Source: Scandinavium manionii (GTDB taxonomy: Bacteria; Pseudomonadota; Gammaproteobacteria; Enterobacterales; Enterobacteriaceae). Taken from it: 64,000 nt of DNA. Location: positions 434,001-498,000 of the forward strand of contig NZ_JALIGC010000038.1 in the NCBI RefSeq assembly GCF_024764775.1, read 5' to 3'. The translations under genes and the position numbers were made by a program. Each line of letters starts with the position of its first letter. The first letter of the stretch is position 1. Under the pieces are notes generated by a model. That model did no database searches. It saw only the letters and a list, made by a program, of their open reading frames with translations, and was not told the DNA's origin. Shown here one piece after another: positions 41,515 to 50,282 of this stretch.

Positions 41515-42273
41515 ATGAGCCTGACCCTACGCTTAACCGGCACCGGCGGGGCACAGCTGGTGCCGGTGTTTGGCTGCGACTGCGCGGCGTGTCGTCGTGC
41601 CCGCCAGGACGACACCCACCGCCGTCGTCCGTGCAGCGGTGAAGTGCGCTACAACGACGCGCTGACGCTGCTGGACGCAGGCATTCCTGACCTGATGGAC
41701 CACTACCCGGCGGGCAGTTTTCAGCAGTTTTTACTCACCCACTATCATATGGATCACGTGCAAGGCCTGTTCCCGCTGCGCTGGGGCGTGGGGGACACGA
41801 TCCCGGTTTACGGCCCGCCGGATGAACAGGGCTGCGATGATTTATTCAAACACCCCGGCCTGCTCGATTTCAGCCATACCGTTGAGCCGTTTGTGGTGTT
41901 TGAATTGCAGGGTTTGCAGGTTACGCCGCTGCCGCTCACCCATTCAAAGCTGACCTTCGGTTATCTGCTGGAATCCGCCCACAGCCGGGTGGCATGGCTG
42001 TCCGATACCGCCGGACTGCCAGATAAGACGCTGAAATTTCTGCTGAACAACCATTCGCAGGTGATGATCATCGACTGTAGCCACGCGCCAAAAGCCGAGC
42101 CGCCGCGCAATCATTGCGATCTGAATACGGTGCTGGCGATCAACGCGGTCTTGCGCTGTCCGCGCGTCATCCTGACGCATATCAGTCATCATTTTGATGC
42201 GTGGATGATGAACAACCCGCTGCCGGAAGGCGTTGAAGCCGGGTATGACGGAATGGAGATCGTGCTGGATTAG
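41515..42273 (+). CDS. phnP: Phosphoribosyl 1,2-cyclic phosphate phosphodiesterase PhnP
   Basis: Metallo-beta-lactamase-fold enzyme of 252 residues that opens the 5-phosphoribosyl 1,2-cyclic phosphate made by PhnJ. It has the structural zinc cysteines near the start (CDCAACRRAR), the dinuclear metal motif THYHMDH, and later SDTAGL and THISHHFD ligands. Last gene of the operon; its stop overlaps the convergent yjdP stop by 4 bases. Confidence 0.96.
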   Translation: MSLTLRLTGTGGAQLVPVFGCDCAACRRARQDDTHRRRPCSGEVRYNDALTLLDAGIPDLMDHYPAGSFQQFLLTHYHMDHVQGLFPLRWGVGDTIPVYGPPDEQGCDDLFKHPGLLDFSHTVEPFVVFELQGLQVTPLPLTHSKLTFGYLLESAHSRVAWLSDTAGLPDKTLKFLLNNHSQVMIIDCSHAPKAEPPRNHCDLNTVLAINAVLRCPRVILTHISHHFDAWMMNNPLPEGVEAGYDGMEIVLD

Positions 42274-42611
42274 CGATCGTACTCGTTGCGCAGTCGGCTC
42301 TCTTCGTCGTCAAGCTGATGGCGTTCCTGGTCGAGCTGGCGCTGCCTGTCGTCTAACTGACGGCGGCGGTCTTCGAGCTGACGATAACGGTCGTCATACT
42401 GCCGATCGCGGTCGCTGTCCTGCCGGCGATTGTCGGCATTGTCATCATTATCGTCGCGGTCGTCATGGTAGACGTTATCGTTATTCGGCTTATACGCATC
42501 GCTGATGGCCTGCTGAACATTGCCAATCGCGTCATCAATAATATCGGCATGAGCCAGCTGGCTTGCCAAGGTGAGCGTGCCAAACAGCAGCGCCGTTGCG
42601 GGTCTTTTCAT
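42270..42611 (-). CDS. yjdP: Exported coiled-coil protein YjdP
   Basis: A 113-residue protein with a cleavable signal peptide (MKRPATALLFGTLTLASQLAHA). The region DIIDDAIGNVQQAISDAYKP follows, then an Asp/Arg/Gln-rich repeat tail in which RQLDDR- and RQLDQE-like heptads recur, predicting a charged coiled coil. E. coli YjdP has the same layout at the same position. Function is unknown. It is convergent with phnP. Confidence 0.88.
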   Translation of the reverse strand: MKRPATALLFGTLTLASQLAHADIIDDAIGNVQQAISDAYKPNNDNVYHDDRDDNDDNADNRRQDSDRDRQYDDRYRQLEDRRRQLDDRQRQLDQERHQLDDEESRLRNEYDR

Positions 42612-42680
42612 CGGGTCAGACTCTGGGTTGAACTGACTTCAGCGTAATCAACGCGAACAGTGCCGGGTAGCGGAGGAATC

Positions 42681-44972
42681 TCAATTGCACCGCTCTGCCT
42701 GAGCCTGCCTCAGCGCCTGCGCGAGCTGCGCTCGGGTAAAGGGTTTGCGCAGCAGTACGACGTCCGGCAGCTGTGGGTTATGTGCTGGACGTAAATCCTG
42801 GCCGCTGGTAATCAGCACCGCCACCCGCGGATGGTGCGTACGGGCGTGATTGACCACGTCCGCGCCGCTGAGCCTGCCCGGCAGCATCAAATCACTGACC
42901 AGCATCGCGATATCTTCCGATGCATCCAGCATCGCAATCGCCTGTTCGCCACGGCTTGCCTCCAGCGTTAACCAGCCCAGCTGGTGCAGCTGTTCGCACA
43001 AGGTCTGGCGCACGTCGGCTTCGTCTTCGAGCACCAGTGCCAGCCGTTCGGCGGGCATTTCATCGTCGACCACGCTTTCATCTGCACGCTCAACCGCCTG
43101 CAAAATTGAACGCGGCAACTGCAGCCGGACTGTGGTGCCTTGCCCTGGCGCACTTTCGATTTCCACCCGCCCGCCGGACTGGCGCACAAAACCGTACACC
43201 ATCGACAGGCCCAGCCCGGAGCCGCTGCCGGTCTGCTTGGTGGTGAAGAAAGGTTCGAACACCTGGGCTTTTACCGCCTGCGACATGCCACTGCCATGGT
43301 CGATAACCTCCAGCGCCACCATGTCCTGTTTGCGCCCGTCGCTGCGGTTCACCCGCTGATTCCAGGTACGAATTTTGATGACGCCAGCCTGGCCTTCCAT
43401 CGCATCGCGGGCGTTCATCACCATGTTAATGATGGCGTTTTCGAGCTGCCCGACGTCTATCCACGCCGACCACGCCGGGGTTTGCGCCTCTATTTCAAGC
43501 GTTAGCGTGGCGGGCAGCGAGTGGCGCATCAGTTCGCCGAGGTTTTCCAGCAGGCCTTTCATCTCCACCGCGTGCGGGTGCAGCGACTGTTTGCGCGAGA
43601 ACGCCAGCAAACGCTGAGTCAGCAGCGCCCCGCGCTCGGCGGCCTGCAGCGCTCTGGAAATTCGCGGTGCATCGGCCTCATTCGGTTTGACGAGCTCGAG
43701 ACTGCCGATGATCACCGCCAGCAGGTTGTTGAAATCATGAGCCAGACCGCCCGTCAGCTGCCCAACGGCTTTCATTTTCTGGCTGTGCAGCAGCGCCTCT
43801 TCCAGCCCCTGTCGCTCGATTCGGCCGGTTTCCAGCTGCGTGGTGTTTTCTTTCAACAGCCGGGTGGTGTGCTCCAGCGTCGATTTATTACGCGCAAAAA
43901 CGCTGAACGCGCGAGCCAGTTCCCCCAGCTCATCGCGTCGCTGCAATGCAGGAACTGAGACGTCCTGTTCGCCATGCGCCAGCCGCGACATCGCGTCAGA
44001 AATAGCGGTCAGGTTCCAGCCGAGATTGCGATAGATATACCAGCCCGCAAACCCCGTGATCACCAGCGCCAGCAGGGCGAAGCTGAGAATTAAGTCGATA
44101 ATCGACCCCAGCTCACGATGACTTTGCGCCACCCGCTGCTCGGACGCCTGCGCCACCTGCGCCACGTATTGATTAATATCGCCGTTGAGGATCGCCACCA
44201 GCGCCTTAATGTGGAACATGTACCAGCTGATCGCCAAATCGCTTTGCTCCAGACTTCGGGAAAGCGGGGCGAGTTTGCGCAGTTCTGCATTGAAATCCGG
44301 CAATATGAAAGCGATTGTCGGATCCGCATTTTCCGTTGGCAGCCCGTGCATCACGACGTCAATCTGGCGTACCATCGAGCGCGGCGTCGACGTTTCAATC
44401 GCCGCGGTCATCAGCCGGTCCATTTCCAGCAGCAGACGTCCATCCAGCGAGCCTTCTCCCTGACGCCGGTTTATCTCCTGTAAGTGGCGCAGGTAGCTCT
44501 GATTTTGATACAGCGAGCTGAGCAGCGCGTTGCGCTCCAGATGACGCTGCTGCCCGCGCTGCAACATGCCCGCCACGCTTTGCTGGAGTTCGTTACTGCG
44601 CTGGATAATGCGCTGCACCAGTTCCGGTTCACGCTGCGCCAGCGGCGCGGTGGCCAGTTGATCGAGCGAATGCTTCAGCGCCTTTTGTGTCGCCTGTAAA
44701 CGTTCGGCCTCGCCTTTGTATTCAAGCGCGCCGACGACCTGCGATAGCCGGACCGCGGCAGTGGCGACGTTGGCGGTGTCACGCGCCAGATTCATGCTGC
44801 CGGTCATGTCGTCAAAGGTCTGCTGCTGCACCTGTTCCTGGATCTGGCTGGCGTGACGAAAACCGAGCACCGCCGCCGCGCTCACCATCAGCGTGACCGC
44901 CACCACCAGCAAATTGAAAAACAGCAGGCGGCCGCGCGCGCTGGCGAAAAACGAGGGACGGCGTATTGGCAT
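42681..44972 (-). CDS. Membrane hybrid sensor histidine kinase of the sugar-utilisation locus
   Basis: A 763-residue kinase. A transmembrane helix (about 16-38) leads to a roughly 250-residue helical periplasmic sensor, then a second helix (about 290-314) and a HAMP-like linker. The dimerisation domain has His412 in GLAHDFNNLLA. The ATPase domain has N-box NMVMNARDAM, G1 DHGSGM and G2 GSGSGLGL. A C-terminal receiver carries phospho-acceptor Asp694 in LVSDLMLPG. No Hpt domain follows. Upstream ATG or GTG codons at 45011 and 45020 lack an SD, whereas ATG 44972 has GGAG. It is divergent from the ABC operon and is probably the sensor for the response regulator at 51294. The layout recalls TorS; the ligand is unknown. 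Confidence 0.88.
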   Translation of the reverse strand: MPIRRPSFFASARGRLLFFNLLVVAVTLMVSAAAVLGFRHASQIQEQVQQQTFDDMTGSMNLARDTANVATAAVRLSQVVGALEYKGEAERLQATQKALKHSLDQLATAPLAQREPELVQRIIQRSNELQQSVAGMLQRGQQRHLERNALLSSLYQNQSYLRHLQEINRRQGEGSLDGRLLLEMDRLMTAAIETSTPRSMVRQIDVVMHGLPTENADPTIAFILPDFNAELRKLAPLSRSLEQSDLAISWYMFHIKALVAILNGDINQYVAQVAQASEQRVAQSHRELGSIIDLILSFALLALVITGFAGWYIYRNLGWNLTAISDAMSRLAHGEQDVSVPALQRRDELGELARAFSVFARNKSTLEHTTRLLKENTTQLETGRIERQGLEEALLHSQKMKAVGQLTGGLAHDFNNLLAVIIGSLELVKPNEADAPRISRALQAAERGALLTQRLLAFSRKQSLHPHAVEMKGLLENLGELMRHSLPATLTLEIEAQTPAWSAWIDVGQLENAIINMVMNARDAMEGQAGVIKIRTWNQRVNRSDGRKQDMVALEVIDHGSGMSQAVKAQVFEPFFTTKQTGSGSGLGLSMVYGFVRQSGGRVEIESAPGQGTTVRLQLPRSILQAVERADESVVDDEMPAERLALVLEDEADVRQTLCEQLHQLGWLTLEASRGEQAIAMLDASEDIAMLVSDLMLPGRLSGADVVNHARTHHPRVAVLITSGQDLRPAHNPQLPDVVLLRKPFTRAQLAQALRQAQAERCN

Positions 44973-45106
44973 AGTGGCTCCGGCGTGAGAGGCGTCAAAG
45001 TTTCGCCACATTTTTATCACTATGACAAATATGAACGGCCTCTGACATTTTGCATTTACTTTCCTGTGATGGACTGCTGATATCGACCATCCTCAGGAGT
45101 GCAGCC

Positions 45107-46627
45107 ATGAGTCAGACGCCGGTGCTGGAGATGCACAACATCGCCAAGGCCTTTGGCAAGTTTTATGCGCTGAAAGGGGTCGACCTGACGGTCTTTCCCG
45201 GAGAAATCCACGCGCTGATGGGGGAAAATGGCGCCGGAAAAAGCACGCTGATGAAAATTCTTGCTGGCGCCTATACCGCCACCAGCGGTGAGATCCTGAT
45301 TGACGGCAAACCCCATACCATCAAAGGTCCGAAAGACGCCCTGGCCGCAGGTATCACCCTGATTTATCAGGAGATGCAGCTTGCGCCCAATCTCACCGTC
45401 GCCGAAAACATTTTCCTCGGCAGCGAACTGTCGCGCGGCGGCCTGGTACAGCGCAAAACCATGGTGCTTCAGGCGCAGGAAGTGATTAACCGCCTCGGGG
45501 CGCAGTTCAAAGCCACCGACCGGGTAATGAAGCTCACCATCGCCGAACAGCAGCAGGTCGAAATCGCCCGCGCGCTGCATCGCAACAGCCGTATTCTGGT
45601 GATGGATGAACCCACCGCTGCCCTCTCCTCCCGTGAAACCCAGCGCTTGTTTGAGCTGATCCTGCGCCTGCGCGACGAAGGGATGGCGATTATCTACATC
45701 AGCCATCGCATGGCGGAGGTGTACGAGCTGTCCGACCGCGTCAGCGTGCTGCGCGACGGGCAGTACGTCGGCAGCCTGATCCGCGACAAGCTCAACGCCT
45801 CCGAGCTGGTGCGGATGATGGTTGGCCGCCCGTTAAGCGATTTGTTCAACAAAGAGCGCGATATCCCTCACGGCCAGCCGCGTCTGAACGTTCACCACCT
45901 GACCGACGGCGGCAAAGTGCAACCGTGCAGTCTGCTGGTACGTTCGGGCGAAATCGTCGGGCTGGCGGGGCTGGTCGGGGCCGGGCGTTCCGAGCTGGCG
46001 CAGCTGATTTTCGGCGTGCGCAAGGCCACCGGCGGGGTGATTGAAGTGGACGGCGAATCGGTGCTGATTCATTCCCCACGGGAAGCCATAGATTTAGGCA
46101 TCGGTTTTTTAACGGAAAACCGCAAAGAGCAGGGCTTATTCCTCGAACTGGCGGCGCAGGAAAACATCACCATGGCGACGCTAGAACGTGACTCGCACTA
46201 CGGAATGCTTGACCGTAAAAAAGCCCAGACTATTTCTGACGATGCCATCAAGCTGCTGAATATCCGCGTGCCGCATTCCCAGGTGCGCGCGGGCGGTTTG
46301 TCCGGTGGCAATCAGCAAAAACTGCTGATTTCCCGCTGGGTGTCGATTGGCCCGCGCATTCTGATCCTCGATGAACCCACGCGCGGCGTAGACGTCGGGG
46401 CCAAAAGTGAAATCTATCGCATCATGAATCAGATGGCGCGCCAGGGCGTGGCGATCCTGATGATTTCCAGCGAATTGCCAGAAATCGTCGGCATGAGCGA
46501 CCGGGTCTACGTGATGCGCGAAGGCAGCATTGCCGGGGAGCTGCTGGAGCATGACATCACCCAGGAAAATATTATGACGCTGGCGACCGGCGTAAACGAA
46601 TCCCATCACCAGGCGGTGCAACCATGA
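45107..46627 (+). CDS. Sugar ABC importer, double ATPase subunit
   Basis: Ribose/allose-type ATPase (RbsA/AlsA family) of 506 residues with two fused ABC domains. The first has Walker A GENGAGKST and Walker B LVMDEPTAAL with a signature-like LTIAEQQQVEIARAL. The second has the degenerate GLVGAGRSEL typical of the family, LSGGNQQKLLISRW and LILDEPTRGVD. A longer frame adds 19 residues; ATG 45107 with CAGGAG upstream is the start. It is first in a six-gene operon and overlaps the permease gene by 4 bases. Confidence 0.93.
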   Translation: MSQTPVLEMHNIAKAFGKFYALKGVDLTVFPGEIHALMGENGAGKSTLMKILAGAYTATSGEILIDGKPHTIKGPKDALAAGITLIYQEMQLAPNLTVAENIFLGSELSRGGLVQRKTMVLQAQEVINRLGAQFKATDRVMKLTIAEQQQVEIARALHRNSRILVMDEPTAALSSRETQRLFELILRLRDEGMAIIYISHRMAEVYELSDRVSVLRDGQYVGSLIRDKLNASELVRMMVGRPLSDLFNKERDIPHGQPRLNVHHLTDGGKVQPCSLLVRSGEIVGLAGLVGAGRSELAQLIFGVRKATGGVIEVDGESVLIHSPREAIDLGIGFLTENRKEQGLFLELAAQENITMATLERDSHYGMLDRKKAQTISDDAIKLLNIRVPHSQVRAGGLSGGNQQKLLISRWVSIGPRILILDEPTRGVDVGAKSEIYRIMNQMARQGVAILMISSELPEIVGMSDRVYVMREGSIAGELLEHDITQENIMTLATGVNESHHQAVQP

Positions 46628-47631
46628 CCACGCAAAAAGAACATTCCGTGCCCTCGCCGCAGCAAGTTGCTAAGGCGTCCGCCCGAAAAATGCTGATGGG
46701 CGATCTGATGCAAACCGTGGGGATCTTGCCGATCCTGATCTTGATTGTGGCGGTATTTGGCTTCATCACGCCGAACTTCTTCACCGAAAGCAATCTGCTG
46801 AACATTACCCGCCAGGCGTCGATCAACATCGTGCTGGCGGCAGGGATGACATTCATCATTTTGACCGGCGGGATAGACCTCTCTGTAGGCTCGATTCTCG
46901 GCACCACGGCGGTGGCAGCGATGGTGGTGTCGCTCATTCCGCAATTCGCTCTGCTGTCCATTCCGGCGGCGCTGATGCTGGGGCTGATCCTCGGGCTGTT
47001 CAACGGCGCGCTGGTGGCGTTTGCCGGACTACCGCCCTTTATCGTCACGCTCGGCACCTATACGGCGCTACGCGGCGTGGCGTACTTACTGGCTGATGGC
47101 ACCACGGTGATTAACTCCGACATCAGTTTTGAATGGATAGGCAACAACTACCTCGGGCCGATCCCGTGGCTGGTGGTCATTGCGCTGGCGGTTATCGTGG
47201 TGTGCTGGTTCATTCTGCGCCGCACCACGCTTGGGGTTCATATCTACGCGGTCGGCGGCAATATGCAGGCGGCGCGCCTGACCGGCATCAAGGTGTGGCT
47301 GGTTTTGCTATTCGTGTATGGCATGAGCGGCCTGCTGTCGGGGCTTGGCGGGGTGATGAGCGCTTCGCGGCTGTACAGCGCCAACGGCAATCTCGGCATG
47401 GGCTATGAGCTGGACGCCATCGCCGCCGTTATCCTCGGCGGGACAAGCTTCGTCGGCGGCATCGGCACCATCACCGGGACGCTGGTGGGGGCGCTTATCA
47501 TCGCCACCCTCAACAACGGCATGACGCTGATGGGCGTCTCCTATTTCTGGCAACTGGTGATCAAAGGGGCGGTGATCATCATTGCGGTTCTGATCGACAA
47601 ATACCGTACCCGACACCATCAAAGTGCATAA
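46624..47631 (+). CDS. Sugar ABC importer, permease subunit
   Basis: A 335-residue RbsC/AlsC-type permease with eight to ten hydrophobic segments. It has the family segments AAGMTFIILTGGIDLSVGSILG and ILGGTSFVGGIGTITGTLVGALI, the latter containing the ATPase-contact region. Start ATG overlaps the ATPase stop. It forms one importer with the neighbours on each side. Confidence 0.93.
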   Translation: MTTQKEHSVPSPQQVAKASARKMLMGDLMQTVGILPILILIVAVFGFITPNFFTESNLLNITRQASINIVLAAGMTFIILTGGIDLSVGSILGTTAVAAMVVSLIPQFALLSIPAALMLGLILGLFNGALVAFAGLPPFIVTLGTYTALRGVAYLLADGTTVINSDISFEWIGNNYLGPIPWLVVIALAVIVVCWFILRRTTLGVHIYAVGGNMQAARLTGIKVWLVLLFVYGMSGLLSGLGGVMSASRLYSANGNLGMGYELDAIAAVILGGTSFVGGIGTITGTLVGALIIATLNNGMTLMGVSYFWQLVIKGAVIIIAVLIDKYRTRHHQSA

Positions 47632-47661
47632 CAACAACATCTTACCTGTGAGGAAAACAAC

Positions 47662-48603
47662 ATGCGTTTGAAGCCAATTGCCATCGCACTCTGTGCAGGC
47701 TCCCTGCTCGCCGCCGCGCCGTTTGTGCAGGCTAAAGAGCTGAAATCTATCGGCGTGACGGTGGGCGACCTCGCCAACCCGTTCTTCGTGCAAATCACCA
47801 AAGGGGCTGAGCTGGAAGCCCGCAAGCTCGCCGGAGATAACGTCAAAGTGACGCTGGTTTCCAGCGGCTACGATCTGGGTCAGCAGGTATCGCAGATTGA
47901 TAATTTTATCGCCGCCAAGGTCGATATGATTATCCTCAACGCCGCCGATTCGAAGGGCATTGGCCCGGCGGTGAAGCGCGCGAAAGAGGCCGGGATTGTG
48001 GTGGTGGCGGTTGACGTGGCGGCCGTGGGAGCCGATGCGACCATCACTTCCGATAACACCCAGGCGGGTGCGATGGCCTGTAAATACATCACCGATCGCC
48101 TGAACGGTAAAGGCAATGTGGTCATCATCAACGGACCGCCGGTGTCTGCGGTGCAAAACCGCGTCGAAGGCTGTCAGTCTGAATTCAAAAAGCACCCGGA
48201 TATCAAAGTGCTGTCTGATAACCAGAACGCCAAAGGCAGTCGCGAAGGCGGGCTGGAGGTGATGACGTCGCTGCTGGCGGCGAATCCGAAGATCGATGGG
48301 GTATTTGCGATTAACGATCCGACGGCGATCGGGGCCGATCTGGCAGCGAAACAGGCGCAACGTAAAGAGTTCTTTATCGTTGGCGTGGATGGTTCACCGG
48401 ACGGGGAAGAAGCGCTGAAGCGCCAAAATTCACTGTTTGTGGCAACGCCTGCCCAGGATCCGCAGGTCATGGCGGCGAAAGCGGTGGAAATTGGTTATGA
48501 CATTTTGCAGGGCAAACCCGCGCCAACTGAACCGGTGTTGATTCCGGTGACGATGATCGACAAGAAAAATATCGGGACGTATAAGGGCTGGACGGTTAAG
48601 TAA
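47662..48603 (+). CDS. Sugar ABC importer, periplasmic binding protein
   Basis: A 313-residue RbsB/AlsB-type periplasmic binding protein. The signal peptide MRLKPIAIALCAGSLLAAAPFVQA is cut near residue 24. The mature protein starts with IGVTVGDLANPFFVQITKGAE and keeps ligand-pocket type sequences VAVDVAAVGADATITSDNTQAG and IVGVDGSPDGEEAL. It is the likely carrier of the inducing sugar and might also contact the sensor kinase, as TorT does with TorS (inference). AGGAAAAC precedes the ATG. A BIME follows the gene. Confidence 0.92.
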   Translation: MRLKPIAIALCAGSLLAAAPFVQAKELKSIGVTVGDLANPFFVQITKGAELEARKLAGDNVKVTLVSSGYDLGQQVSQIDNFIAAKVDMIILNAADSKGIGPAVKRAKEAGIVVVAVDVAAVGADATITSDNTQAGAMACKYITDRLNGKGNVVIINGPPVSAVQNRVEGCQSEFKKHPDIKVLSDNQNAKGSREGGLEVMTSLLAANPKIDGVFAINDPTAIGADLAAKQAQRKEFFIVGVDGSPDGEEALKRQNSLFVATPAQDPQVMAAKAVEIGYDILQGKPAPTEPVLIPVTMIDKKNIGTYKGWTVK

Positions 48604-48621
48604 TTCCTCTGCGCCAGACAA

Positions 48622-48690
48622 TGCCTGATGTCGCTACGCTTATCAGACCTACCGGAATTGTAGGTCGGGTAAGCGTGGCGCCACCCGACA
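48622..48690. repeat. BIME: two REP palindromes between the binding-protein and isomerase genes
   Basis: One unit reads GCCTGATGTCGCTACGCTTA-TCAGACCTAC, the second GTAGGTCGGGTAAGCG-TGGCGCCACCCGAC, in inverted arrangement. Lying inside the operon it may lower expression of the downstream enzyme genes relative to the transporter, as REP elements do after binding-protein genes elsewhere. Confidence 0.88.
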
Positions 48691-48723
48691 ATAAGGCCGC
48701 AGCCTCTCCCTTCAGGAGGTGAA

Positions 48724-49410
48724 ATGAAACGCTCCGAAATTAACAACATACTCGGCCATACCCGGCAATTTTTCTCCATGCACGACGTGCATCTCCCGCC
48801 GTTCGCCAGCTTTCCTCCGACACAATGGCAGCAGCTCGACCCCGATACCTGGCACGAAGTGTTTGCCCTCAGACTTGGCTGGGACGTCACCTCTTTTGGT
48901 GGCAACGATTTTCTCGCCCAAGGGCTGACCCTTTTTACGCTGCGTAACGGCTCGCCCAACGGTATGCCCTACGAAAAGAGCTATGCTGAAAAAATCATGC
49001 ACGTGCGCGACGGGCAGGTGACGCCGATGCATTTTCACTGGCGCAAGCGGGAAGACATTATCAATCGCGGCGGCGGCAATCTGATTGTCGAGCTGTGGAA
49101 CGCAGACGCCCTTGAACAAACCGACAACACAGAGGTGACGGTGACGCTCGACGGCTGTCGTCAGACCCACACCGCAGGCAGTCAGCTGCGCTTAGCGCCG
49201 GGCGAAAGTATTTGCCTGCCGCCGGGGCTGTATCACAGCTTCTGGGGTGAGCCGGGCTTTGGTGACGTGCTGGTGGGCGAAGTGTCGACGGTGAACGATG
49301 ACGAACATGATAACCACTTCCTGACGCCCCTCGACCGCTATAACAACATTGAAGAAGACGAGCCGGCCCATCTGGTGCTGTGCAACGAATACCGCCTGAA
49401 TCGCTGCTGA
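48724..49410 (+). CDS. D-lyxose/D-mannose-type sugar isomerase (cupin)
   Basis: A 228-residue cupin-fold isomerase (DUF1498, D-lyxose ketol-isomerase family), which interconverts an aldose and a ketose, D-lyxose and D-xylulose being the best-known pair. The metal-binding first cupin motif is visible as TPMHFHWRKREDIINRGGGNL, and the second is LPPGLYHSFWGEPG. A family member from E. coli O157:H7 has been characterised structurally as a D-lyxose isomerase. AGGAGG directly precedes ATG 48724. It is 12 bases ahead of the aldolase gene. Confidence 0.87.
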   Translation: MKRSEINNILGHTRQFFSMHDVHLPPFASFPPTQWQQLDPDTWHEVFALRLGWDVTSFGGNDFLAQGLTLFTLRNGSPNGMPYEKSYAEKIMHVRDGQVTPMHFHWRKREDIINRGGGNLIVELWNADALEQTDNTEVTVTLDGCRQTHTAGSQLRLAPGESICLPPGLYHSFWGEPGFGDVLVGEVSTVNDDEHDNHFLTPLDRYNNIEEDEPAHLVLCNEYRLNRC

Positions 49411-49421
49411 AGGAGAACGCT

Positions 49422-50282
49422 ATGCCGATGATTTCTCTTGCCGAAGGACTGGCCCACGCCCGGGAACACCGCTACGCGCTGGGCGCGTTTAACGTGCTCG
49501 ATTCGCACTTCCTGCGGGCGCTGTTTGCCGCCGCCGAACAGGAACGCTCGCCGTTCATCATCAATATCGCCGAAGTCCATTTCAAATACCTGTCGCTGGA
49601 ATCGCTGGTGGAGGCAGTGCGTTTTGAGGCTGCACGGCACGACATTCCGGTAGTCCTGAATCTCGATCACGGCCTGCATTTTGAGGCGGTGGTGCGCGCT
49701 CTGCGCCTTGGCTTCAGCTCGGTGATGTTTGATGGCTCGACCCTCGACTACGACGAAAACATCCGCCAGACCCGAGAAGTGGTGAAAATGTGCCACGCGG
49801 TGGGCGTTTCGGTGGAAGCGGAACTCGGCGCGGTCGGCGGTGATGAGGGCGGCGCATTGTACGGTCACGCCGATGAAGCCTTCTTCACCGACCCGGAACT
49901 GGCCCGCGAGTTTGTCGACAGAACCGGCATTGATGCGCTAGCCGTCGCCATCGGCAACGCGCACGGCAAATACAAAGGCGAGCCGAAACTCGATTTCGCG
50001 CGCCTCGACGCTATTCGCCAACAAACGGGTTTACCGCTGGTGCTGCACGGCGGGTCGGGCATTAGCGATACGGATTTCCGTCGCGCCATTGAGCTTGGTA
50101 TTCACAAAATCAATTTCTACACCGGCATGTCGCAGGCGGCGCTGGGCGCAGTTGAGCAGCGCATGGCGCAGCGTCAGCCGATTTATGATGAGTTTGCCGA
50201 ACTGCTGCTGGGTATCGAAACCGCCATTACCGACACCGTTGCCGAGCAGATGCGGATTTTCTCCAGCGCGGGGAAAGTGTAA
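49422..50282 (+). CDS. Class II ketose-phosphate aldolase (FBA/KbaY/GatY type)
   Basis: Zinc-dependent aldolase of 286 residues that reversibly cleaves a ketose 1-phosphate or 1,6-bisphosphate to DHAP and an aldehyde. Family features are present: LNLDHGLHFE with catalytic Asp and a zinc-binding His, VEAELGAVGG, zinc His in GNAHGKYKGEP and in LHGGSGI, then KINFYT. The frame is open 14 codons upstream inside the isomerase gene; ATG 49422 with AAGGAGA is used. The exact substrate cannot be read from the sequence. It overlaps the kinase start by one base. Confidence 0.88.
   Translation: MPMISLAEGLAHAREHRYALGAFNVLDSHFLRALFAAAEQERSPFIINIAEVHFKYLSLESLVEAVRFEAARHDIPVVLNLDHGLHFEAVVRALRLGFSSVMFDGSTLDYDENIRQTREVVKMCHAVGVSVEAELGAVGGDEGGALYGHADEAFFTDPELAREFVDRTGIDALAVAIGNAHGKYKGEPKLDFARLDAIRQQTGLPLVLHGGSGISDTDFRRAIELGIHKINFYTGMSQAALGAVEQRMAQRQPIYDEFAELLLGIETAITDTVAEQMRIFSSAGKV

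Noticed and set aside
43840..45056. Several long frames antisense to the hybrid kinase and ABC genes
   Set aside because: GC-rich codon bias opens these frames; they have no ribosome-binding sites and no motifs, whereas the opposite strands carry full protein families.
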